A stretch of 64,000 nt of DNA from Yoonia sp. (GCF_018402175.1 NZ_JAGYJK010000017.1:682001-746000); one strand, 5' to 3'; counted from the stretch's first letter, positions 17,462 through 31,137 are shown. The notes: generated by a model not told the origin, from the sequence alone. Made by a program: numbers and translations.

Positions 17462-18892
17462 TCAAGTCGGGAAGTCTGCCAATTCCAGCTTGGCAGACCT
17501 CCGTTGTGTTATTGGCCGCAACCGCACAAGCGGCCCCAGCACGATCATTGTGATGAACAAAAGGGCGATTTCGGTGTGATAGACCACCGAATACCCCGTG
17601 GCAGGCGTGGCGAGCGCCTCTCCCAATATGCCGTTCCCAGCGGCGTGGTTTACAAGGTCACGCAAAGTGCCCCCGATAAAGATGGATAGCCCCGCGCCGG
17701 TGGCTTGCGCAGCCCCCCAGGCACCAAGGGCCAGACCGCGACCGGCGCGCCCGATCGTCGGCATGGTCATTGCGGCGGTCAGGGTGGACACCCCGAACAG
17801 GCCGGACCCGAACCCGATCAAGCCCGCGCCGATATAAAACAGCGTCGCGGACCCGACAGGCGCGGCAAAGATCACGGCACAGAACGCGGCCACTCCGGCC
17901 AGCAATCCGCGCGCGCACATACGAAACGGATCATCACCGCGTGCCAGCCAGCGGGCCGCAACAGCAAAACCGACCAAAGCGCCGCAGGCCCACATCGCCG
18001 TCAGCATTGTGGTCGCGGATACGGATAGGCCAAGGATTTCACCGCCATAAGGTTCCAGCAGCACATCCTGCATGTTGAAAGCCATCGTCCCAAAGAACAC
18101 CACCGCCAGCAATCGTCCCGCATCACCGCCCTTGGCCAGATCGGCCCAAGCTTCGCGGAATGTGGGGCCGGGTTCTGACCGTTGCGCCTTGGTCATCGGC
18201 ACAACGCGTTCCTGTTTCCAAAGCGCGATCAGGTTCAGCAGCAAAGTGATGACGGCCGTGCCCTGCACGACCTGCACCAAACGCAAAGCGCTATAGTCGC
18301 GCAGCAGCGCACCGATGATCAGCGCAGCAAAGGCCATCCCAACAAGATTCATGACATAAAGCAGGGCAACAACCTTGGGCCGCGTTTGCTCGGTCGCGCG
18401 GTCGGCGGCCAGCGCCAGACCGGCGGTCTGGGTCATGTGCATCCCGATGCCGGTCAGCAAAAACGCAAGGCCCGCACCGACATAGCCCGCCCAGCCAACA
18501 TCCAGCGCGCGATCCCCCGACAACACCAACAGTGCCATCGGCATGATCGCGAGCCCGCCGAATTGCCACATCGTCCCGAACCAGAGATAGGGAATCCGCT
18601 TCCACCCGATGGCGGACCGGTAATTGTCGGACTTGAACCCCACCAGCGCGCGGAACGGTGCCACCAGCACCGGAATCGCGATCATCATCGCCACAAGGGT
18701 CGATGCGATGCCCAATTCCACGATCATCACCCGGTTCAGCGTGCCCAGCAGCATCACAGCCGCCATGCCCACCGACACCTGAAACAACGACAGGCGCAAC
18801 AGCTGGCCCAGCGGCAGGTCATCGCTGACCGCATCGCTGAAAGGCAGCAGGTTGACCGAAATCCGCTTGAGTGATGACGCCTTGAAAATCAT
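17462..18892 (-). CDS. lhaA: LhaA, light-harvesting complex 1 assembly protein (PucC family)
   Basis: A 476-residue, 12-helix member of the BCD (PucC/LhaA) branch of the major facilitator superfamily. It is thought to deliver bacteriochlorophyll or help assemble LH1 polypeptides. The N-terminus L-G-Q-L-L-R-L-S-L-F-Q-V-S-V-G and the motif F-R-A-L-V-G-F-K-S-D-N-Y are typical. It sits between bchM and puhA in the usual order; its start overlaps the bchM stop by four bases. Confidence 0.93.
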   Translation of the reverse strand: MIFKASSLKRISVNLLPFSDAVSDDLPLGQLLRLSLFQVSVGMAAVMLLGTLNRVMIVELGIASTLVAMMIAIPVLVAPFRALVGFKSDNYRSAIGWKRIPYLWFGTMWQFGGLAIMPMALLVLSGDRALDVGWAGYVGAGLAFLLTGIGMHMTQTAGLALAADRATEQTRPKVVALLYVMNLVGMAFAALIIGALLRDYSALRLVQVVQGTAVITLLLNLIALWKQERVVPMTKAQRSEPGPTFREAWADLAKGGDAGRLLAVVFFGTMAFNMQDVLLEPYGGEILGLSVSATTMLTAMWACGALVGFAVAARWLARGDDPFRMCARGLLAGVAAFCAVIFAAPVGSATLFYIGAGLIGFGSGLFGVSTLTAAMTMPTIGRAGRGLALGAWGAAQATGAGLSIFIGGTLRDLVNHAAGNGILGEALATPATGYSVVYHTEIALLFITMIVLGPLVRLRPITQRRSAKLELADFPT

Positions 18893-19580
18893 CTGCGCGC
18901 CCTTTCAAAGACCAACGCGTTCGAGATGTAGAAACCCGATTTGACCCGTTCGATATCGCGCAAGGCCCCTTTCACCCCGCGCTTGCGCAGGGCATCTGCG
19001 ACGCCTGCTGTCGTGTGCGGGATCATCACGGGGCTGCGGTCCCCGGCGGGAAACAGCTTGCCCGCCCGCCACATCAGCATCAGCGCAGGTGTGCGCGGGG
19101 CAAGGGTAAAGACGAATTTGCCGTTGATCCGTGGCGATGCCCGATCCAGCAGCGCGGCAATATCGGGGGCGGTGTAATAGATCAGCGAATCCATCGCCAA
19201 TGCGTGGTCGAATGCGCCGGTGGTCGCGTCCAGCATATCGCCCGCGACCCAGGTGATTGTGCCGGGCAGACCGGCCGGCATCCGCTTTGCGCCGATCTCG
19301 ACCAGTGCGGGCGAGATATCGACCGCCACCACATCAGCCCCGCGCTGCGCCAGTTCCACCGCCATAGCCCCCGTGCCGCAACCCGCATCCAAAATCCGCG
19401 CACCGCGCAGATCGTCGGGCAGTTGCGCCAGCATCAGTGCGCGCATCCGGTCGCGGCCCGCGCGCACGGTCGCGCGCACGCCCGACACCGGCGCGTCAGA
19501 CGTCAGCCGTTCCCAGACCTTGGTCGCGGTGCGGTCGAAATAATGTTCGACCCGGTCACGTGTGGCGGCGTATTGCGTCA

Positions 19581-19581
<1 letters not shown>
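18889..19581 (-). CDS. bchM: Mg-protoporphyrin IX O-methyltransferase
   Basis: Methylates the 13-propionate of Mg-protoporphyrin with S-adenosylmethionine. From ATG 19581 it is 230 residues; a TTG one codon upstream is also possible. SAM-binding motif I-L-D-A-G-C-G-T-G-A-M-A-V-E-L-A is near residue 65. N-terminal H-Y-F-D-R-T-A-T-K-V-W-E-R-L is typical of BchM. The start overlaps the bchL stop (TGATG). Confidence 0.95.
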
Positions 19582-20489
<908 letters not shown>

Positions 20490-20514
20490 TCAGTTATATT
20501 CATGGTGAAAGGGG

Positions 20515-23500
20515 TCATTCTGCGGCGATCCCTTCCATGCGATCTTCAAGAGCGTCGGCTGCGTTTTGCAGGGCCGCCAGCGTTGCGGCATCGGGTGCCC
20601 AATATTTGCGGTCCGATGCTTCCAAAAGGCGGTTGGCCATCCGCATCGAGGCTTGCGGGTTCAGCGCCGCCAGCCGTTCGCGCATGGTGTCATCCAGCAC
20701 GAAAGTTTCGGACAAGCGCTGGTAGACCCAAGGTTCCACCTCGCCAGTCGTTGCAGACCAACCCATGGTATTGGTGACATGGGCCTCGATCTGGCGAACA
20801 CCTTCGTGGCCGTGTTTCAGCAGACCTTCATAGAATTTCGGGTTCAGGCTGCGGCTGCGGGTTTCCAGTGCGACCTGATCCTGCAGCGTGCGCACCTTGG
20901 CCGATCCGCGCGTCTGGTCGCCGATATAGACGGGGGCAGACACGCCACCCTTGGCGCGTTTCACGGCGCGGGAAATGCCGCCCAAAGTGTCGAAATAATG
21001 GTCCACCGTGGTGACACCCAGTTCGACGGATTCGAGGTTCTGATAGGCCAGATCAACGTCTTTCAGCGCCTTTTGCAGCAGGCCGGGGTTCTGCGTGGCC
21101 TTGCCGTTGACACCGTAAGCAAAGGATTTCCGCGCCTCGTAAGCATCGGCCAATTCATCCTCGTCACCAAAGGCAGAGCTGTCGACCAATTGGTTGACGT
21201 TGGACCCATAGGCACCTTCCGCGTTGGAAAACACACGCAGCGCGGCGGTTTCCAGATCGCAGTTCATTTCACGCGCATAGGTCAGCGCGTGGGCGCGGAT
21301 GAAATTCTGGTCCAGCGGTTCGTCGGCTTGGGCGCATTTCAGCGCGGCCTCGGCCAGCATGCGGGTTTGCAAGGGCAACAGGTCGCGGAAGATGCCCGAC
21401 AGCGTCATCACCACGTCAATGCGCGGACGCCCGAGTTTTTCCAACGGCACCAGATCGGCACCAGCCAGACGGCCGAAGTTGTCGAAACGGGGCATCGGTG
21501 CCCATCAAGGCCATCGCCTGCCCGATGGGGCCGCCATCGGATTTGATATTGTCGGACCCCCAGAGCACCAGCGCCACGGTGCGCGGGAAGGTGGGGTGGG
21601 TTTCCAGCAGCAGATCGGCCTGCTTGCGCCCTTCGGAAATGGCAAAGGCGGTCGGCATGCGGAACGGGTCGAACGCGTGGATATTGCGTCCCGTCGGCAC
21701 GATGGACGGCGACCGGATCAGATCACCCCCCGGCACGGGGGCGATGAAATGGCCCGACAGCGCGCGCATCAGCGCGGGCAGTTCGTGGTCTTCTTTCAGC
21801 AGTTCGGCGGCGCGGTCGGCGGCTTCACCCGCTGGCATCAGGCGGATCATATCGGCGCGGGCGGCGGCAGACATCGGCTGGCCCACGACATGGAAACCTT
21901 CGGTGATCAGCGACCCTTCGGTTTCCAGCAGCTTCAGCCAGAGCGTGTCGATATTGCGCGCGTTCATATCGACCGCATTCGCCTGATCGCGGATCAGCTG
22001 TTCAAGATCGTCGCGCTGGCTATCCTCGGCCGGCATTTCGCGCCAGCGTTTCAGGCTGTCCTTGAGGTCGATCAGACCCTTGTACAGCCCCGCTGTCGTC
22101 AAAGGCGGCGTCAGATGAGTGATGGTGATCGCATTGGACCGGCGCTTGGCCAATGACGCCTCGGACGGGTTGTTGGCGGCGTAAAGATAGACATTCGGCA
22201 TCTCGCCGATCAACCGGTCGGGCCAGTCGCGTGCGCCAAGGCCCGCTTGCTTGCCCGGCATGAATTCCAGCGCGCCATGCATGCCGAAATGCAGCACGAC
22301 ATCGGCGCTGAACGTGTCGCGCAGGTAGCTGTAAAAGGTCACGAAAGCATGGGTCGGCGCGAAACCGCGTTCGAACAACAGGCGCATCGGGTCGCCTTCG
22401 TAGCCAAATGCGGGCTGCACGCCGACGAAGACATTGCCAAAATGATGGCCAAGCACGAAGACGCCACGCCCGTCGGATTGCACCTTGCCGGGGGCGGGGC
22501 CCCAAGCGGCCTCGACCTCTGGCAAATGCTTGGACGTACGCACGATGGTATCGGCATCGACATGGGCCGCAACATTGGCCTGCTGGCCGTATTGCTGGGA
22601 ATTGCCTTGCAGGATCATCGCGCGCAGATGGTCTACCGTTTCGGGGGCTTCCAGCGCGTAACCTTCGGATTTCATCCGGTGGAGCGTGTTGAACAGGCTT
22701 TCGAACACGGCGAGGTAAGCAGCCGTGCCAACAGCGCCTGCGTTGGGTGGAAAGCCGAATAACACGATGGCGACCTTTTTGTCGGCGTTATCCTTGCGAC
22801 GCAGCACGGCCAGACGGCGCGTTTTCTCGGCCAGGCTTTCGATGCGTTCGGGGCAGGGGGCCATCGCTTTGCAATGCGATTGCAGTTGGCATTTATGGGC
22901 GCAGCCGTCACAGCCATCAGGTCCGTGGCGTCCGGCGAAAACGGTGGGGTTGGTCGCGCCGTCGATTTCGGGCAAAGCGACCAGCATCGTGGTTTCAATC
23001 GGGCCAAGGCCCTGCGCCGATCCGGCCCATTGGCCAAGCGTCTGGAATTCCAAGGGCTGCGCCGAGATGTAAGGCACATCAAGTTTCGACAGCAGCGACA
23101 CAGCCGCATCACTGTCGTTATAGGCAGGGCCACCGATCAGCGAAAAGCCGGTCAGCGACACCAACGCATCGACGCGGCCTTGGAAGAACTGCTCGATCGC
23201 GGGGCGACCATCCAGCCCACCGGCAAAGGCGGGGATGACGCGCAGGCCCTTGGCCTCGAACGCGCGGATGACGGCGTCGTAATGCGCGCAATCGGACGAC
23301 AGGATATAGGACCGCAGCATCAGGATGCCGACAGTCGCCACGGGAGCTGTGGGGCAGGGCAGGTCGGCCAGATTGGTGCTGATATGATGGCCCGGCAGGT
23401 CAGGGTGATAGACGCCGACATCGGGATATTCGATGGGGGCCGCGATCTTGACCGGCTTCCAGTCCTGCCCTTTGGCGTAACGTGACACCAGCATGCGGAC

Positions 23501-24058
23501 CATCTGTTCGATATTGTCGTCCGACCCGCCCAGCCAGTACTGCATCGACAAGAACCAGTTGCGCAGATCCTGGCTTTTGCCGGGGATCAGGCGGAGGATC
23601 TTGGGCAGGCGGCGCAGCGTCTTCATCTGGCTTTCGCCGGATTTGCTGGCCTTGGCAGTAGGTTTCAGCCGCTTGAGCAGACCCATCAACCCGCTGGCGG
23701 GCTTGGACATATCCAGATCGCCCATTTTCGTCAGTTTGACGATATCGCTGTCGGCGATGATGTTGATCATCGCATCGCAGCCGGCGCGGCGCGCCAGCAG
23801 GTCAGGCAGGATCGCGGCGGTATGGGCTTCGAGGAACAACAGGTTCGTGACGATGATATTGGCGGTCGCGATGGATTGTTTGGCATCGATCAGCGCGGCG
23901 GGATTTTCGCCCCATTCGGCGGCGGCGTGGATGGTAATATCCAGCCCAGGAAAAGCCGCTGTCAGCTTGTCGCTGGCCCGCATCGCAGGGCCTGCGGAAT
24001 GCGAATCCAGCGTCAGGATGACAAAGCGATACGCGCTATGATCGACATTATCGCGCAT
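20515..24058 (-). CDS. bchH: Magnesium chelatase large subunit BchH (one frameshift)
   Basis: Porphyrin-binding catalytic subunit of Mg-chelatase, CobN/BchH family. Start ATG 24058 gives [20 protein letters not shown] after an AAAGG ribosome site, overlapping the bchB stop by 11 nt. The frame breaks near 21487: L-M-G-T-D-A leads into [12 protein letters not shown] one base off, at a CCCC run on the coding strand. Removing one C gives about 1,180 residues, the normal size. C-terminal [16 protein letters not shown] is intact. Confidence 0.94.
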
Positions 24059-25571
24059 AATGTGCCTTTGCTTCATACAGCGTATCAAGGCTGATCTGGT
24101 GCAGACCCTTTTGCGTCGCATAGGTTTCGGTATTGCGGCGGGCCTTGCCACGGACAAAGAACGGGATTTTTTTCAGCTCTTTTTCGGCATCCGCCAGCCA
24201 GATGATATTGTCGTCCTGCGGTGCGGGCGCTTCTTCAACGACAGCTTCGACCTTGGCTTTTGCCTTGCCGCCATGGTGGCTGGGACCGGCATCATCGTGG
24301 AATTCGAAATCATCGCGGAACATGGTCAGCAGGTGTTCTTCCAGACCCATGACCAGCGGATGGATCAGCGTGTCAAAGATGACATTCGCACCCTCGAACC
24401 CGACCTGCGGGGAATAGCGGGCGGGGAAATCCTGCACATGGACAGGCGCAGAAATCACGGCGCAGGGGATGCCCAGACGCTTGCCGATATGACGTTCCAT
24501 CTGGGTGCCAAGGATCATTTCGGGGGAAAGCGCCTCGATCGCGGCCTCGACCTCCAGATAATCGTCGGTGATCAGCGCTTCGAGGCCGTAAGATTTGGCC
24601 AAAGCACGGACAGGCCGCGCCATTTCGCGGTTGTAGCAGCCGATGCCCACCACCTCGAACCCCATTTCATCGCGCGCGATACGGGCATGGGCGGCGACAT
24701 GGGTGCCGTCGCCAAAGATGAACACGCGCTTGCCGGTCAGATAGGTGCTGTCCACCGACCGCGACCACCACGGCATCCGCAAACGGCTTTCGTCGATCAA
24801 CACGGGTTTGCCGATGATGTCACCGATTTCAGCGATGAAATCGCGGGTGGCACCGACACCAATCGGGACGATTTTCGTAAACGGCTGCTGATGGTTCTTT
24901 TCCAGCCAGCGCGCGGCGGCTTCACCCGTTTCGGGCGATAGCAGCACGTTGAAATGCGCGGCAGGCAGCCGAGCGATGTCGGATGGCGTCGCACCCAAGG
25001 GGGCCACGACATTCACCTGCACGCCAAGGTCGGACAGCAACCCTGTCAGTTCTTCAACATCGTCACGGGCGCGAAACCCAAGGGCTGTGGGCCCAAGGAT
25101 ATTGCAGGTCACCCGCGCAGTGCGTTCCTGCGGTTTGGCCAGCGCCTTGACGATCTGGTAAAACGTCTCATCCGCGCCAAAGTTTTCCTTGCGGCTGTAG
25201 CTGGGCAGTTCCAGCGGGATGACGGGGATCGACAGACCCATCGTTTCCGACAGGCCTGCGGGATCATCCTGAATCAGTTCGGCGGTGCAGGACGCACCCA
25301 CGATGATCGCCTCGGGCTGGAACCGGTCGACGGCATCCTGACAGGATTTCTTGAACAAGGTGGCGGTATCTGCGCCCAGATCGCGCGCCTGAAAGGTGGT
25401 ATAGCTGACCGGCGGGCGGTGATTGCGCCGTTCGATCATGGTAAACAAAAGGTCGGCGTAGGTGTCGCCCTGCGGGGCGTGCAGGACGTAATGCAGACCC
25501 TTCATCGCTGTGGCGACGCGCATCGCGCCGACATGGGGCGGGCCTTCATATGTCCAGACGGTCAGCTTCAT
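24048..25571 (-). CDS. bchB: DPOR subunit BchB
   Basis: Catalytic subunit of dark protochlorophyllide reductase with BchN. ATG 25571 gives [20 protein letters not shown], the standard N-terminus; 507 residues. M-A-R-P-V-R-A-L-A, the family's G-I-G-C-Y-N-R-E and the C-terminal [21 protein letters not shown] domain are present. It follows bchN after 46 nt, which carry a short A/T-rich tail of a repeat-like element. Confidence 0.96.
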   Translation of the reverse strand: MKLTVWTYEGPPHVGAMRVATAMKGLHYVLHAPQGDTYADLLFTMIERRNHRPPVSYTTFQARDLGADTATLFKKSCQDAVDRFQPEAIIVGASCTAELIQDDPAGLSETMGLSIPVIPLELPSYSRKENFGADETFYQIVKALAKPQERTARVTCNILGPTALGFRARDDVEELTGLLSDLGVQVNVVAPLGATPSDIARLPAAHFNVLLSPETGEAAARWLEKNHQQPFTKIVPIGVGATRDFIAEIGDIIGKPVLIDESRLRMPWWSRSVDSTYLTGKRVFIFGDGTHVAAHARIARDEMGFEVVGIGCYNREMARPVRALAKSYGLEALITDDYLEVEAAIEALSPEMILGTQMERHIGKRLGIPCAVISAPVHVQDFPARYSPQVGFEGANVIFDTLIHPLVMGLEEHLLTMFRDDFEFHDDAGPSHHGGKAKAKVEAVVEEAPAPQDDNIIWLADAEKELKKIPFFVRGKARRNTETYATQKGLHQISLDTLYEAKAHYAR

Positions 25572-25617
25572 TCGGACCGTCCTGAGATGAGTATTTTGAA
25601 CAAAGCGAGGGCAGGTG

Positions 25618-27406
<1,789 letters not shown>

Positions 27407-27455
27407 GTAGCCTCCCGTTATGACTGTGCCCAGATTAAGGGCGATCTAGGGCATG

Positions 27456-27473
27456 TGTCAACTTTAACTTACA
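27456..27473. promoter_or_regulatory. PpsR/CrtJ operator upstream of bchF
   Basis: TGTCAACTTTAACTTACA fits TGT-N12-ACA. It is about 50 bp upstream of the bchF start, where a repressor would cover the promoter. Confidence 0.75.
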
Positions 27474-27579
27474 CTTATCTTGCCGCATGTGTCAGGTGAC
27501 CACCCAAACCATTTAGGGGCATTAAATAACATATAAAACAGCAATTTATCACATAAAACGGGAAGCTCGTTTTACGTTG

Positions 27580-27597
27580 TGTCAATTTACTTTGACA
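27580..27597. promoter_or_regulatory. Palindromic PpsR/CrtJ operator, ppaA side
   Basis: TGTCAATTTACTTTGACA is TGTCA-N8-TGACA, the full palindromic form. It is 124 bp from the site at 27456 and about 75 bp upstream of ppaA, so PpsR may control its own antirepressor gene as well as bchF. Confidence 0.8.
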
Positions 27598-27671
27598 TTG
27601 TGGGCGGCAAGACCGACAATAGCTTAATTCTATTGATGCGCGCTCATGCGGGTCAAAGGTCAGGAGCAGGC

Positions 27672-28472
27672 ATGGCTGATCGCCGGAACATAGACGTCAA
27701 GGCGGCAAACGCGCCTCGCCAGATTCCGGACCCGATAACACAGGCTGCCGGCGCTGGGCTGACGCTGGTGCCTTTTGCCCCACGACATTTGGACAGGCAA
27801 GTCATCGCCGCAATGCGCGCCGCCGCGCTGGCCGTGAACCGCGATGGGTGTATCACAGTGATGCAGGATGCGATTTTGGCAGGAATCGGCCGTGATGATA
27901 TCGCAGACTTTTATATTCCCCAACTTGCGCGTGAACTTGGTGACGATTGGTGCTCTGACGGGCTTAGCTTTGCGGCTGTCACAATCGGCGTGTCGCGGTT
28001 GCAGGCGATGCTGCGTGAACTTGGCCCCGAATGGAAAGGCGACCAATCGGCCAATCCGGCTGCACCATCCATCATGTTGATCGTCGGACAGGACGTGTAT
28101 CACACTTTGGGTGCCATGGTGCTCAGCGGGCAGTTGCGCCGCAAGGGATTGTCCGTCCGGCTGATGCTGGGTGCGGACCCACAAGAGCTTGCACAGAAAC
28201 TAGCCAAGACCAGCTATGACGCCGTGTTCATTTCGGCATCCTCGGGCGAAAGTCTTGAATCGCTGCGGCGTATTGTCTACGTCATCCGCAGTTCGTCCAA
28301 GACATCGATGCCTGTCGTGATAGGCGGGACCATCCTCGAGGTCGAAAAACAATATGATGTGACGGCTTTGACAGGCGCGGACCATGCAACCAATGTACCA
28401 GGCGAGGCGTTAGAGCTTTGCGGCCTGACAACAAAATATCTGACAATCGCGCGACAGCCGCGCGAGGTTTAG
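27672..28472 (+). CDS. ppaA: PpaA/AerR-type cobalamin-binding antirepressor
   Basis: A 266-residue regulator that in Rhodobacter (PpaA/AerR) antagonises or modifies PpsR/CrtJ in response to light and oxygen through a bound B12 cofactor. ATG 27672 follows GGAGCAGG. The C-terminal half has a B12-binding fold with D-V-Y-H-T-L-G-A-M, whose His is the likely axial ligand, then a V-I-G-G-T-I-L-E phosphate/loop segment. It is 35 nt upstream of ppsR, the standard arrangement. Confidence 0.9.
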   Translation: MADRRNIDVKAANAPRQIPDPITQAAGAGLTLVPFAPRHLDRQVIAAMRAAALAVNRDGCITVMQDAILAGIGRDDIADFYIPQLARELGDDWCSDGLSFAAVTIGVSRLQAMLRELGPEWKGDQSANPAAPSIMLIVGQDVYHTLGAMVLSGQLRRKGLSVRLMLGADPQELAQKLAKTSYDAVFISASSGESLESLRRIVYVIRSSSKTSMPVVIGGTILEVEKQYDVTALTGADHATNVPGEALELCGLTTKYLTIARQPREV

Positions 28473-28507
28473 ATCATGCCAAAGACGCTGCCCGAAGGAA
28501 ATTTGCG

Positions 28508-29935
28508 ATGACCTCGCGTGGTGCGAAATTCTGGAAAAGCGGCGCAATTCCCCTGATTGCCCCCGAAATATTGGGCGATATCATCGCCGATGTGGCCGAT
28601 CTGGCCATCGTGATTTCCGAAGACGGCCGAGTGCTGTCGGTCATCGTCAACCCGAACCATCGGTCGTTTCTGGTGCTCGAACATTGGGAGGGCAAGGATA
28701 TCCGCGATTCCCTGGCTGTCGAAAGTCTACCAAAGTTCGAGAACCGGTTAGCGGAATTCCTGGACGGCAAGGCCGATGTGCGCCCGGTCGAATTGAACCA
28801 TTCGCGTGACGTCAGCGATTGGGATTCGCCCGTCCGTTATAGCTTCCACCGGATCGCGCCCAACGGCGCCGTGTTGATGCTGGGCCGTGACCTGCGCGCG
28901 ATTTCCGAGATGCAGCAGCAATTGATCAAGGCGCAGCTGGCGCTGGAACGCGATTACGAGGTGCAGCGCGAATTCGACACGCGGTTCCGTGTGCTGCTGG
29001 GCAGCATGGCCGAACCCGTGCTGTTTGTGTCTGTTCAAAGCGGTGAAATCACCGAAGCAAATGCCGCCGCCACGACATTGCTGGACAGATCACGCGACGA
29101 CCTGATCGGCGATCCACTGACGAGCTGTTTCGAAAGCCGCAAGCGCGGCGATCTGGTCGAGGCGTTGACCACGCTTGCAATTTCGGAACGTGCTGATGGC
29201 ATGAAGATCGAATTGCGCGGCAAATCCAAAATGGTCCAGCTTGCGCCGACATTGTTCCGCGCGGCAGGCGAACGTATTCTGCTGTGCCGGATCGTGCCGG
29301 ATGATGACAACAGCCTCAAGGCCGACAACCTTGCCCGCAATATGCAGGACCTGTATCTCAGCGGGCCGGAAGCCATTGTTTTTGCGTCTGAAAATGGTGA
29401 TGTGCTGTCGGCTAACGATGCGTTTCTTGACCTGATCGACGTGGCCCATGACATCAATGTGCGCGGGCGCAGCCTTGGCGATTATCTGCAGCGCGGCAGT
29501 GTCGATCTGAAGGTGATGACAGAAAACGCCACCCGCGCAGGCCGGATGCGGATTTACGCCACACGGATCGCCGGGCAATACGGCAGCCCCCGGTCAGTTG
29601 AAATTTCAGTCACCAAGCTGCACGCAGGCACCCATTCTGTCTTTGCCTTCGTGATGCGCGATTCCAACCATGCCGATACCAGCCGTGGCGCAATGTTGCC
29701 CAGCAACGACGAAAGCATGCGCTCAGTGGTCGAACTGGTGGGCAGTGCCACGCTCAAGGAAATCGTGGCCGAAACCACCAATGTCGTCGAAAAGATGTGT
29801 ATCGAAACAGCGGTGGCGCTGACCATGAACAACCGCGTTGCAGCGGCGGAAATGTTGGGCCTGTCGCGCCAGTCGCTTTACGTCAAACTGCGCAAGTTCG
29901 ATCTGTTGATACGGGAACCCGACGACAATCAGTGA
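28508..29935 (+). CDS. ppsR: PpsR/CrtJ transcriptional repressor of photosynthesis genes
   Basis: A 475-residue repressor binding TGT-N12-ACA sites under aerobic or lit conditions. Domain order: N-terminal PAS-like (about 20-130), a helical Q-linker (Q-Q-Q-L-I-K-A-Q-L-A-L), PAS1 (about 160-270), PAS2 (about 280-390), then a Fis-type helix-turn-helix near the C-terminus (N-R-V-A-A-A-E-M-L-G-L-S-R-Q-S-L-Y-V-K-L). Two redox candidates are a Cys in L-L-C-R-I-V and one next to the helix-turn-helix (K-M-C-I-E-T), as in Rhodobacter. Operators are seen upstream of crtI/crtA and bchF/ppaA. Converges on the copper chaperone gene with a 7-bp overlap. Confidence 0.95.
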   Translation: MTSRGAKFWKSGAIPLIAPEILGDIIADVADLAIVISEDGRVLSVIVNPNHRSFLVLEHWEGKDIRDSLAVESLPKFENRLAEFLDGKADVRPVELNHSRDVSDWDSPVRYSFHRIAPNGAVLMLGRDLRAISEMQQQLIKAQLALERDYEVQREFDTRFRVLLGSMAEPVLFVSVQSGEITEANAAATTLLDRSRDDLIGDPLTSCFESRKRGDLVEALTTLAISERADGMKIELRGKSKMVQLAPTLFRAAGERILLCRIVPDDDNSLKADNLARNMQDLYLSGPEAIVFASENGDVLSANDAFLDLIDVAHDINVRGRSLGDYLQRGSVDLKVMTENATRAGRMRIYATRIAGQYGSPRSVEISVTKLHAGTHSVFAFVMRDSNHADTSRGAMLPSNDESMRSVVELVGSATLKEIVAETTNVVEKMCIETAVALTMNNRVAAAEMLGLSRQSLYVKLRKFDLLIREPDDNQ

Positions 29936-30387
29936 TGGCTGTGATCGGTCAGGTCGCTGATATCTTCGACATAAAACGTCACGGGGACCTCCCCTGCGGC
30001 TTCAAAGACAAGCACGGCATCAAAACTTTCGCCAGTTTCGAACGGATCGCCGTTCAGCCCCATGAACATCACATGCAATCCGCCGGGCGCAAAGGTCACG
30101 GTTTCGCCTGCGGGAATATCGACAGCTTCAAGATGCACCATCCGCGCGATATCGCCGTCCATCTGGGTTGTGTGGATCATCACACGCGGGAAACCAGCCG
30201 TCACCCCGATCAGCCGGTCTGGCTGGTCACCTTTGTTCACGATCTGGAAATATCCCGCACCGGCCTGCGCCGTGGGCGCCGTGGCCCCGGCGGCAGGGTG
30301 AATGATCTGCAAGCCACCAACAGTGTAGTCATGCGCAAACAGCGCGGTGGGCAGCAGCAGCGCGGCCAGTATCATCAGACGTTTCAT
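29929..30387 (-). CDS. Periplasmic PCu(A)C copper chaperone
   Basis: A 152-residue secreted copper chaperone that delivers Cu(I) to the CuA site of cytochrome c oxidase. From ATG 30387 there is a signal peptide (MKRLMILAALLLPTALFAH). The Cu ligands appear as H-T-T-Q-M, later M-V-H-L-E and G-G-L-H-V-M-F-M, the H-M...H-x-M pattern of the family. A His-rich tail (D-H-S-H-H) ends the protein. It lies 55 nt after regA on the same strand, in the position where senC (a Sco-type copper chaperone) usually sits beside regA/regB in Rhodobacter. Confidence 0.9.
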   Translation of the reverse strand: MKRLMILAALLLPTALFAHDYTVGGLQIIHPAAGATAPTAQAGAGYFQIVNKGDQPDRLIGVTAGFPRVMIHTTQMDGDIARMVHLEAVDIPAGETVTFAPGGLHVMFMGLNGDPFETGESFDAVLVFEAAGEVPVTFYVEDISDLTDHSHH

Positions 30388-30442
30388 CAAGCTCTCCTTT
30401 TGCGGGTGCTTTAATACGGCAAAGCACGCCGGGCAAGGACAG

Positions 30443-30994
30443 CTAGCGTGGACTGCGTTTGGCCAATATGCGCTGCAGGGTGCGCCGGTGCATCGACAAC
30501 CGCCGCGCGGTTTCAGACACATTACGGTCGCACAATTCATAGACGCGCTGGATATGTTCCCACCGCACGCGATCGGCGCTCATCGGGTTTTCGGGCGGCG
30601 GCGGCAAGGTATCGGTCAGGGCCAGCAGAGCATTGGTCACATCGGTCGCATCCGCTGGTTTTGCCAGATAATCTGTTGCCCCGATTTTGACCGCAGCGAC
30701 GGCGGTTGCGATGGCGCCGTAACCCGTCAGCACGACGATCCGGCTTTCGGGGCGGCGGGCGCGCAAGACCTCGACCACATCAAGCCCGTTGCCATCCTCG
30801 AGACGCAGATCAACGACGGCATAGGCAGGCGGGCGGGCAGTGGCAATCGCCTTGCCTGCGGCGACAGACCCGGCCATTTCAACCTCGAACCCGCGCTTTT
30901 CCATGGCCTTGGCCAGACGTTTTAGAAAAGCTTCGTCATCATCTACCAAAAGCAGCGATTTATCGTCGCCAAGGTCCAACGGATCGGTCATCAT
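30443..30994 (-). CDS. regA: Redox response regulator RegA/PrrA
   Basis: A 183-residue global regulator of photosynthesis, respiration and carbon fixation genes, phosphorylated by RegB. ATG 30994 follows AAGGA. Receiver: L-L-L-V-D-D-D-E (residues 14-21), phosphoacceptor D62 in V-V-D-L-R-L, and the Lys in Y-L-A-K-P. A Pro hinge (T-L-P-P-P-P-E-N-P) leads to a Fis-type helix-turn-helix ending R-R-L-S-M-H-R-R-T-L-Q-R-I-L-A-K. Divergent from regB. Confidence 0.95.
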   Translation of the reverse strand: MMTDPLDLGDDKSLLLVDDDEAFLKRLAKAMEKRGFEVEMAGSVAAGKAIATARPPAYAVVDLRLEDGNGLDVVEVLRARRPESRIVVLTGYGAIATAVAAVKIGATDYLAKPADATDVTNALLALTDTLPPPPENPMSADRVRWEHIQRVYELCDRNVSETARRLSMHRRTLQRILAKRSPR

Positions 30995-31137
30995 GCGGGT
31001 CATCCTTGATCTTTCAGCACAATAACTAGGCCGCAGTGACAGCCAGTCAACGGCGGCACGCCGATCGTCGATTGGTCGCATTGATCGCAGCGCGGTCAGG
31101 CATTATCACGGCGCTTTCAGGTGCAAGGGCGCTGCCA

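Larger units (their letters stand above)
27407..27671. promoter_or_regulatory. Divergent bchF / ppaA promoter region
   Basis: A 265-bp A/T-rich gap between the head of the long minus-strand operon and ppaA on the plus strand. It contains two TGT-N12-ACA sites listed separately. No open reading frame in it looks real. The ppaA ribosome site (AGGAG) is at its right end. Confidence 0.8.
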
